DNA of 64,000 nucleotides from Flavobacterium indicum GPTSA100-9 = DSM 17447 (GTDB taxonomy: Bacteria; Bacteroidota; Bacteroidia; Flavobacteriales; Flavobacteriaceae). Numbering within the stretch: the stretch's first letter is position 1; every line of letters starts with the position of its first letter. The DNA is taken from assembly GCF_000455605.1 (NCBI RefSeq), contig NC_017025.1, positions 2,666,001 through 2,730,000 of the forward strand. Direction: 5' to 3'. The notes under the pieces are model-generated. The model saw only the letters and a list, made by a program, of their open reading frames with translations, searched no databases and was not told the origin of the DNA. Below, piece after piece: positions 57,300 to 64,000 of this stretch. The position numbers were made by a program, and so were the translations under genes.

Positions 57300-59912
57300 T
57301 TACTTTTTTGAAATCACTTCTTCAAGTTTTTTCTTTGCTTGAATAACTTTGTAATCTTCATTTGAAATTACATACGCTTTATCTTTAATCTTGTATTCTT
57401 TTTGTAACTTTAAATATTCATAATTAGCAGCAGCCAATTCTTCCGTAATAAAACCATGAATTACAATACAATTAGTTTTTAAATCATAAATATCATTAGA
57501 TAGTTTTATATCTGGATTTCCTGAATCTTTAATAAACTTATTTAGCTTGTCTAATAACGCTTTATGAGTAATTTCATTAGGATATGGCGTTACAAAGATT
57601 AAATTATACGTTTTTGAAGTTGTACCGAAGTTCATCGCTTCTATTTTTGGAACATCTGTTGCCAAAATTGCCGCTGCCCGTTTCGCTTCTTCGCCTTTTG
57701 GATATTCTTTAACTACTTTTTCCAATCCTTTTTTATAAGCTTCAATACCATATAATCTACCTTCGATTTGCGCCTTCAAAACATCAAATTTAGCATTTAA
57801 TTCATCTCCATCGTATTTTTTTACTAACATTTCTACATCAACATAAGCATCTCTAAAATTTCCGTCTTGAACTTTCTTATAAAGCGAATTAAATTCAGAA
57901 TTTGCTGTCGCTTCTATATTATAAGAACCATTGTTATTTAGTAAAGAAGCATACCTACTATTAGGATAATCCGCAATAATTTTTTGCTTATAAAAAGCCG
58001 CTTTATCAGCATTAACTCCATTATAAAGTAAATATAAATTATAATAGGTTGGCAACACTAACTTTGCTTCAGGTTTGTTTTCTAAAATAGCTGCAAATGA
58101 ATTGGTAGCCAACTGATTTTCTTTCAATGATTCTTTAAAAAGCTCTCCCAATTTAAATCGAGCATCATTAGCATCAATTCTCATGTTTGCTAATTCTTTC
58201 GGATCTGTTGGTAATTTATCTGTATAAAATTTAGTTGTATAAGCAGGATTTGACTCCATTTCTTCTTCATTTGCATCTTGATTTTCATTAGTATCATCCT
58301 TCACTTCGTCCTGAACAACATCAATTTTTGATAACGATTTCCAATTATCTCCTAAAACTAAATTCCCCCATTTTTTTTGAAATGCTATTCTCCCTTGCGC
58401 TACTGCTGCAGGATTATAAAAATAAAACGAACTCTGTGTTCCTACACTAGGTAAGCTATTTGGTGGAGACATTGTATTTCCTGGCGTTGGAAGCAGTGAT
58501 GCTTTTTCACTACCTAACATTACAGGCGTTACTCCTCCTTTATCGTTTCCAGCATTTAAAGTATTTTTCAATGCTTCTTTATCTGCTAAATTTTTTGCTT
58601 TTATTGAATCAGTCTTCTTTAGTGCAACAATAAATTTCTTAAAATATTCATTTTTTTCACTTTCAGACATTTCAGAAATTGACAAAATACTATCAGCATT
58701 TTTTATAATATCTTGGTATTTTACAACTTCAGTTAATGTATTTAATTTTTTCTTTAATGGTTTAAATTCTCTATGTTTTTCATTTAAATGAATCAAGGTT
58801 GAGTCTAAATACTTTTTAGAAAGATGAAAATTATGTTGGTTATAATAAATAGTTGAAATATTTCTATAATTTGAAGCTACTAAATATTTGTCTTGAGACA
58901 ATGATTTTACCGATTTATTATAATATTTTATGGCTTGTTTGTCATTATTTTTAGCATCATAAAACAATGCCTTTTGGTGATACAAGATATCTAGATGAGG
59001 ACGGTTTTCGATATCTTCAATCATTTTATCAAACTTTTTATGAAAAGCTACAGTATCCCCTCTTTCAAAATCAAATTGAGCCGCCTGTTTAAAATGAGAA
59101 AATATAGTATACGGTTTAGGAGATTTTCGCTTCATGTCGATTACTTCTTGAAAAGCTGCAAACGCACTATCTTTGTAATTCAACTTTTCATACAATTGAC
59201 CTAGAATAAAGGTGTAGCGCGCTCTTTCTTCTTTAACTTTAGTTTCATCTCTTGCTATTTTTATGGTAGCAACTGCCGAATCGATTGCATTTGTTTTCAC
59301 ATAAGCCTCTGTTAAAACCGCATTAATATCTGCTAAATCTTTACCTTTTAATTTTGTATCTTTAAGTGATTTTTTAAGATTTTTAATTGCTAATTTTTCA
59401 TTTTCTAAACGAATATTTACCTTTTCTCTCCAAACTTTAGCTTGATAAACATTATTACTGTTTGGGTATTTGTAAAGAATATAATTAAAAGCTTCTAAAG
59501 CCGGCAAATAACGATGCTCGTAGTATCTTGCTTTTCCTAACATTAAATAAGCCTCGTCAATTTGCGGATTTTTTTCATAGCCGCCAATATTCATAGAATG
59601 CTTTTGTATGGCTTTAGTCGCTTTAGTTTCAGCTCTTTCAAAATTTGGATTTTTTTTATCCCCAGGCTTCAATTCTTCTTCAGTGGCCTGCATTCTTTCT
59701 GTGGGAAGAATTTCCCAAAAATCATCAGTATAAGATGCATTTACATCTGAAATCCCCTTAACTAAGGCTTCATTTCCATTAAACAGCACATTATATTCAG
59801 TTGTGACTGCATGAAAATTTCTATTAACAAAACTGTCTTTTTTTGTAGAACAAGCCCAAAATAAAGCAGCTCCCATTAAAAGTAAGATATATTTATTTTT
59901 TATAGTCTTCAA
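57300..59912 (-). CDS. sprE: SprE/PorW-type gliding and type IX secretion lipoprotein
   Basis: 870-residue lipoprotein (lipobox FWACS, Cys21) with many tetratricopeptide repeats. N-terminal VNRNFHAVTTEYNVLFNGNEAL is characteristic of SprE of Flavobacterium johnsoniae, homologous to PorW of Porphyromonas gingivalis; loss of these blocks gliding and T9SS secretion. The TPRs (for example IDEAYLMLGKARYYEHRYLPALEAFNYIL near residue 113-141) give a protein-binding surface. First gene of a transcript containing a bactofilin, AtpI/AtpZ-like and Fo genes. No clear promoter is seen in the 99 bp upstream. Confidence 0.87.
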   Translation of the reverse strand: MKTIKNKYILLLMGAALFWACSTKKDSFVNRNFHAVTTEYNVLFNGNEALVKGISDVNASYTDDFWEILPTERMQATEEELKPGDKKNPNFERAETKATKAIQKHSMNIGGYEKNPQIDEAYLMLGKARYYEHRYLPALEAFNYILYKYPNSNNVYQAKVWREKVNIRLENEKLAIKNLKKSLKDTKLKGKDLADINAVLTEAYVKTNAIDSAVATIKIARDETKVKEERARYTFILGQLYEKLNYKDSAFAAFQEVIDMKRKSPKPYTIFSHFKQAAQFDFERGDTVAFHKKFDKMIEDIENRPHLDILYHQKALFYDAKNNDKQAIKYYNKSVKSLSQDKYLVASNYRNISTIYYNQHNFHLSKKYLDSTLIHLNEKHREFKPLKKKLNTLTEVVKYQDIIKNADSILSISEMSESEKNEYFKKFIVALKKTDSIKAKNLADKEALKNTLNAGNDKGGVTPVMLGSEKASLLPTPGNTMSPPNSLPSVGTQSSFYFYNPAAVAQGRIAFQKKWGNLVLGDNWKSLSKIDVVQDEVKDDTNENQDANEEEMESNPAYTTKFYTDKLPTDPKELANMRIDANDARFKLGELFKESLKENQLATNSFAAILENKPEAKLVLPTYYNLYLLYNGVNADKAAFYKQKIIADYPNSRYASLLNNNGSYNIEATANSEFNSLYKKVQDGNFRDAYVDVEMLVKKYDGDELNAKFDVLKAQIEGRLYGIEAYKKGLEKVVKEYPKGEEAKRAAAILATDVPKIEAMNFGTTSKTYNLIFVTPYPNEITHKALLDKLNKFIKDSGNPDIKLSNDIYDLKTNCIVIHGFITEELAAANYEYLKLQKEYKIKDKAYVISNEDYKVIQAKKKLEEVISKK

Positions 59913-60011
59913 TTTATTCGTTTTTTACAATAACTTTAAAAAGTCAATTTTTAGTATATAAACGTGTAAAAATAAGTTATTTTTTAGAAAAATTTTAAAA
60001 TTGTACTAGAA

Positions 60012-63000
60012 TTAAATCATATTTATTAACTCTAATGCTTTATTTACGGATTTTACATTATCAAAGCTGATCAACAAACGTAAACCCGATTTGGTCTCTT
60101 TTTCCTTAATTTTGCAAAGATTTCCGTTTACTTGGGCAAATTTTAACACCTTCATAAATCGGTTCGATTGATAAAAATCACTTTGTTGGTCTCCTAAGAA
60201 ATAACCAATCATTTTACCTTGTTTAAAAATCAATTTTTCAATACCTAATTGCGTTGCTTTCCATTTAATTCGAACACTATTCAACAGGGCAATTGCTGGT
60301 TTAGGTAAAGGTCCAAAACGATCAATAAGTCGTTGTTCATAAGCATCTAATTCGGCTTCCGATTTAATTGTACTTAATTCGTTGTATAAATTTAAACGCT
60401 CTGTAATATTGTTAATGTATTCATCTGGGAACAACAATTCGAAATCGGTATCAATTTGAATATCTTTTATATATTCTTTGGTTTCAATATCATTTTCTTC
60501 TTCATACAAATCCTTGAATTCATTTTCTTTCAATTCTTCAATAGCTTCATTCATGATTTTTTGATAGGTATCAAATCCAATTTCATTGATAAAACCACTT
60601 TGTTCTCCACCCAATAAATCTCCCGCGCCACGAATTTCCAAATCCTTCATAGCAATATTAAATCCACTTCCCAATTCGCTAAATTGTTCTAAAGCTTGAA
60701 TACGTTTTCTGGCTTCATCTGTCATCGCCGAATAAGGTGGTGTAATGAAATAACAAAAAGCTTTTTTATTGCTTCTTCCTACACGTCCTCGCATTTGATG
60801 CAAGTCAGACAATCCAAAATTATTAGCATTATTGATAAAAATGGTATTAGCATTTGGCACATCTAATCCACTTTCAATAATTGTTGTTGCCACCAAAACA
60901 TCAAACTCACCTTCCATAAAAGCCAACATCAATTCCTCTAGTTTTTTACCATCCATTTGTCCGTGCCCCACACCCACTTTAGCATTTGGTACCAAACGTT
61001 GAATCATTCCGGCGACTTCTTTAATATTTTCAATACGGTTATTAATAAAATATACTTGACCTCCTCGCTCAATTTCATAGGATACTGCATCGCGAATAGC
61101 TTCTTCATTAAATCGAATCACATTTGTCTCCACCGGATACCTATTAGGCGGTGGCGTTGTTATAACAGACAAATCACGTGCCGCCATTAATGAAAACTGC
61201 AAGGTTCTTGGTATAGGAGTTGCCGTTAAGGTCAGCGTATCAATATTTGTTGCAATGGTTTTCAGTTTATCTTTAACATTTACGCCAAATTTTTGTTCTT
61301 CATCAATAATCAACAAACCTAAATCACGGAATTTTACATTTTTATTCACCAACTGATGCGTACCAATTACAATATCTATTTTCCCTTCTTCTAAACCTTT
61401 TAACGTTTCAGCCTTTTGTTTAGCCGTTCTAAAACGATTTAAATAACTTACCGTAACCGGCAAATCTTTTAAACGTTCAGAAAACGTTCGATAATGTTGG
61501 TATGCCAAAATGGTAGTAGGAACCAAAATGGCCACTTGTTTACCATTGTCAACAGCCTTAAACGCAGCTCTTATGGCCACTTCTGTTTTTCCAAAACCCA
61601 CATCTCCACAAACCAAGCGGTCCATTGGTCGGTCGCTTTCCATATCCATTTTAACATCATGTGTGGCTTTTACCTGATCTGGAGTGTCTTCATAGATAAA
61701 AGAACTTTCTAATTCTTTTTGCATGTAGGTATCTGGACCAAAAGCATAACCTTTATCTAAACGCCGTTTGGCATAAAGTTGAATTAAATTAAACGCAATA
61801 TGCTTAACCCTTGCTTTTGTTTTTTGTTTTAAGGCCTTCCACGCATTACTTCCTAGCTTATAAATTTTAGGAGGCGCGCCATCTTTTCCATTATATTTAG
61901 AAATTTTATGAAGCGAATGAATACTTACATAAACAATATCATTATCTGCATAGACTAATTTAATGGCTTCTTGTGTTTTACCTTCAACTTGGATTTTTTG
62001 TAAACCGCCAAACTTTCCAATGCCGTGATCAATATGCGTAACATAATCTCCAACCGATAAAGAAGTTAATTCTTTTAGCGTTATGGTTTGTTTTTTTGAA
62101 TACCCATTCTTAATTGAAAACTTATGGTATCGTTCAAAAATTTGATGGTCTGTATAACAAGCAATTTGCAATTCTTCATCAATAAATCCTTGATACAAAG
62201 GAAAAACAATTGATTGGTATTTACTATTTGTATGGTTATGATTTTCTTGATCTATATCTGCAAAAATTTCTTTAAACCTACGCGCTTGATTTTCATTTGC
62301 ACAAAACAAATAATTCTTAATGCCATGAAAATCATTTTCGTGTAAATTGTTCAACAACAAGTCAAATTGTTTATTGAAAGACGGTTGTGGTAAGGTATGA
62401 AATTCGATGGTTTTTTCAGCTCTAAATAAAGGTTTCTTATCTAACTCAATTACTGAAAAATCTACAGCTCTTTTAAGAAAAGTTTCTTCATTAATGAATA
62501 ATTCTTCAGGTTTTGCATGTTTAATTTCTGAAGATAATTTTGAAAAAGCTTCGGTTGCTTTAGCATACAATTTATTTAATTGTTGGCCAACCAATTCTGT
62601 GTTTTGAAAAACCAATACCGTTTTCTCATTAATGTAATCTAGGAAATTTTCACGATTTTCTTCCAATGTTTTATTTTCAACATTGGGAATTATTGTTATT
62701 TTATTGACTTTATCTTTTGACAATTGTGTTTCCACATCAAATGTTCGAATACTATCAACCTCATCACCAAAAAACTCGATTCGATACGGAATATCATTTG
62801 AGAAAGAAAAGACATCTACAATTCCACCGCGAACAGAAAATTCACCGGGTTCTGCCACAAAATCAACTCTTTTAAAATTGTATTCAAACAAAGTTTCATT
62901 AATAAAGTCTATAGAAATTTTATCATTTAATCCGACTTTTAATGTATTTTTTTCCAATTCTTTTCGAGTCACGACTTTCTCAAAAATGGCTTCTGCATAA

Positions 63001-63365
63001 GAAACTATGATGGCCGGTTTTTTTCTGGAATTGATTCTATTTAAAACTTCGGCTCTTAGCAATATATTTGCATTGTCTGTTTCTTCAATTTGATAAGGTC
63101 TTCTGTAAGAACCTGGATAAAACAACACATCTTGATCGTTTATCAATTGCTCTAAATCATTTAAATAATAGGCGGCTTCCTCTTTATCTGAAAACAACAG
63201 TAAAAAAGGGAGTTCAGATTTTTTAAAAAGTGAATATATAGAGAATGAAAGAGAAGATCCAACTAATCCGGTAACGTTAATTTTTTTTCTTGAACTTAAC
63301 AACTCAACAATTTGTGAAATTTTGGGTTGTTGTTCATATTTAGAAATAATATCGGCTGTATTCAA
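60012..63365 (-). CDS. mfd: Transcription-repair coupling factor (Mfd)
   Basis: 1117-residue SF2 translocase that removes stalled RNA polymerase and recruits UvrA. Order: UvrB-like N-terminal module, RNA polymerase-interacting CarD-like domain (LSVGDYVTHIDHGIGKFGGLQKI), motor with Walker A GDVGFGKTEVAIRAAF and Walker B LLIIDEEQKFGV, motif VI MRGRVGRSNKKAFCY, and the C-terminal TRCF domain. The first in-frame start is TTG (63363-63365): no ATG follows within the first 100 codons, and a stop lies three codons upstream. A -7 box is just ahead. Confidence 0.95.
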   Translation of the reverse strand: MNTADIISKYEQQPKISQIVELLSSRKKINVTGLVGSSLSFSIYSLFKKSELPFLLLFSDKEEAAYYLNDLEQLINDQDVLFYPGSYRRPYQIEETDNANILLRAEVLNRINSRKKPAIIVSYAEAIFEKVVTRKELEKNTLKVGLNDKISIDFINETLFEYNFKRVDFVAEPGEFSVRGGIVDVFSFSNDIPYRIEFFGDEVDSIRTFDVETQLSKDKVNKITIIPNVENKTLEENRENFLDYINEKTVLVFQNTELVGQQLNKLYAKATEAFSKLSSEIKHAKPEELFINEETFLKRAVDFSVIELDKKPLFRAEKTIEFHTLPQPSFNKQFDLLLNNLHENDFHGIKNYLFCANENQARRFKEIFADIDQENHNHTNSKYQSIVFPLYQGFIDEELQIACYTDHQIFERYHKFSIKNGYSKKQTITLKELTSLSVGDYVTHIDHGIGKFGGLQKIQVEGKTQEAIKLVYADNDIVYVSIHSLHKISKYNGKDGAPPKIYKLGSNAWKALKQKTKARVKHIAFNLIQLYAKRRLDKGYAFGPDTYMQKELESSFIYEDTPDQVKATHDVKMDMESDRPMDRLVCGDVGFGKTEVAIRAAFKAVDNGKQVAILVPTTILAYQHYRTFSERLKDLPVTVSYLNRFRTAKQKAETLKGLEEGKIDIVIGTHQLVNKNVKFRDLGLLIIDEEQKFGVNVKDKLKTIATNIDTLTLTATPIPRTLQFSLMAARDLSVITTPPPNRYPVETNVIRFNEEAIRDAVSYEIERGGQVYFINNRIENIKEVAGMIQRLVPNAKVGVGHGQMDGKKLEELMLAFMEGEFDVLVATTIIESGLDVPNANTIFINNANNFGLSDLHQMRGRVGRSNKKAFCYFITPPYSAMTDEARKRIQALEQFSELGSGFNIAMKDLEIRGAGDLLGGEQSGFINEIGFDTYQKIMNEAIEELKENEFKDLYEEENDIETKEYIKDIQIDTDFELLFPDEYINNITERLNLYNELSTIKSEAELDAYEQRLIDRFGPLPKPAIALLNSVRIKWKATQLGIEKLIFKQGKMIGYFLGDQQSDFYQSNRFMKVLKFAQVNGNLCKIKEKETKSGLRLLISFDNVKSVNKALELINMI

Positions 63366-63382
63366 AACAATTTATTTTAGTG

Positions 63383-63390
63383 CAAAAATA
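63383..63390 (-). promoter_or_regulatory. Probable -7 box of mfd
   Basis: TATTTTTG on the minus strand, 17 bp before the TTG start and immediately next to the terminator of the upstream gene; -33 element not seen. Confidence 0.45.
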
Positions 63391-63419
63391 AAAAAACCAC
63401 TGTTTAATGCAGTGGTTTT
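63391..63419 (-). terminator. Terminator of the T9SS-secreted protein gene
   Basis: A 10-bp perfect stem (AAAACCACTG / CAGTGGTTTT), 7-nt loop, A run giving T residues on the minus strand; 10 bp after the stop. Confidence 0.85.
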
Positions 63420-63428
63420 AAGAGGATT

Positions 63429-64000
63429 TTAGTAAATATATTTTTTTGTGATTATTTGATCATTTTCTAGTTTGACTTTAACAATAATAGCTTGATTTGA
63501 AACTGAATCCAACTCGAATTTTTCCAAATTTGAATCTACCTCTTTAGCCATAATTAATCTTCCGGTTAAATCAAAAATTTGAATATTTTTTAACTTCTGT
63601 ACACTAGAATAAATTTGTAATTGAGCTAAATTTTTTGAAACAACAACCGAATTTTCATATTCAAAACTAGCTGCGCTCATTACTGGTTGCGTAAATTGGA
63701 TATGAAATCTTGAATTAAACGTTCCGATAGTAGAAGTAAAAGTATAATTTCCTGTTTTTAAATTCTGATACGTATTAGTTACATTGTCTACCAAATATAC
63801 TTCTTTATCATCAAAAAAAGTATCCGTATGGTCAATAGCGAATGTAAAATCACTTGCTATTGTAGAAGAATAACCTAACGGTATTACATCTGAAGTATTC
63901 CACGGAAACTCCAATCCATTAATAGCATAAGGATTTCCGGCAATCATAGTATAAAAATTGATGTAAGTTCCAGCGGCTCCTGGTGCATCAATCCCATTAT
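63429..64000 (-). CDS. C-terminal part of a T9SS-secreted protein with sorting domain
   Basis: The frame is open to the right edge (readable as NGIDAPGAAGTYINFYTMIAG before an internal Met at 63947), so the gene continues beyond the window and the internal Met is not its start. About 190 residues are visible. The C-terminal 75 resemble a T9SS type A sorting domain: LAQLQIYSSVQKLKNIQIFDLTGRLI and a final KKYIY. The part before it (TGNYTFTSTIGTFNSRFHIQF) is the common prelude to such domains. The cargo type cannot be judged from this fragment. Confidence 0.8.
   Translation of the reverse strand, partial: NGIDAPGAAGTYINFYTMIAGNPYAINGLEFPWNTSDVIPLGYSSTIASDFTFAIDHTDTFFDDKEVYLVDNVTNTYQNLKTGNYTFTSTIGTFNSRFHIQFTQPVMSAASFEYENSVVVSKNLAQLQIYSSVQKLKNIQIFDLTGRLIMAKEVDSNLEKFELDSVSNQAIIVKVKLENDQIITKKYIY

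Overview
The window looks like a chromosomal segment of a Flavobacterium-type member of the Bacteroidota (family Flavobacteriaceae). The evidence is strongly AT-rich DNA, -7 promoter boxes of the Bacteroidota form TAnnTTTG, and a near absence of Shine-Dalgarno sequences. Lineage-typical gene content points the same way: the gliding/type IX secretion lipoprotein SprE, T9SS C-terminal sorting domains, a DUF4270 lipoprotein, an OlsF-type ornithine-lipid synthase, and F-type ATP synthase genes split into atpDC and atpBEFHAG. Most of the window is ordinary core genome. I see no rRNA, tRNA, CRISPR array, prophage or complete insertion sequence.

Layout. 1-6.4 kb: biotin genes on the minus strand (bioA cut by the window edge, bioD, then bioF further on), separated by a GxxExxY gene, a DUF2007 gene and a plus-strand katG whose product carries a signal peptide. 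6.4-8.4 kb: atpD-atpC. 8.4-12.9 kb: minus-strand operon of a GT5 glycogen-synthase-like fragment, a DUF4270 lipoprotein and glmS. 13.0-17.9 kb: divergent operon panC-panD-flippase-like-esterase-like-radA. 17.9-20.1 kb: two secreted surface proteins, one with a T9SS sorting domain. 20.3-25.8 kb: an HExxH protein, an AsmA-like/GT51 transglycosylase, a vWA lipoprotein gene broken by an in-frame TAA, and a DUF4139 protein carrying a TonB-plug-like insert. 27-34.7 kb: OmpR/EnvZ-type two-component pair followed by a TolC/MFP/CzcA-type RND efflux operon. 34.7-43 kb: mixed housekeeping genes (OmpA lipoprotein, exonuclease III, OlsF-like, 2-hydroxyacid dehydrogenase, DusB) and an unusually AT-rich orphan between decayed repeats. 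43-51 kb: one long minus-strand cell-envelope cluster (flippase, dut, sugar nucleotidyltransferase, TPR, DUF4292, EnvC-like, BI-1). 51-60 kb: sprE, a bactofilin, an AtpI/AtpZ-like gene, and atpBEFHAG. 60-64 kb: mfd and the 3' end of a T9SS-secreted protein.

How the genes work together. Cofactor synthesis (biotin, pantothenate), energy conversion (both halves of the F1Fo ATP synthase) and envelope assembly (UDP-GlcNAc precursor via GlmS, glycan flippase, transglycosylase, EnvC-like amidase activator, OmpA) dominate. SprE supports the T9SS that should export the sorting-domain proteins at 19.6-20.1 kb and 63.4-64 kb.

The most interesting points are: the nonsense-interrupted vWA gene beside a DUF4139 protein with a SusC-like plug and no barrel; the AsmA-GT51 fusion coupled to an HExxH gene; several apparent pseudoenzymes (a hydrolase lacking its nucleophile serine, a LytM domain lacking zinc ligands, a GT5 fragment lacking KxGG); dense palindromes at 34.7 kb; a decaying 44-bp tandem repeat at 41.7 kb; and imperfect inverted repeats around the GxxExxY gene. 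I do not see a clearly new multi-gene system; the 20.3-25.8 kb block is the best candidate for follow-up.
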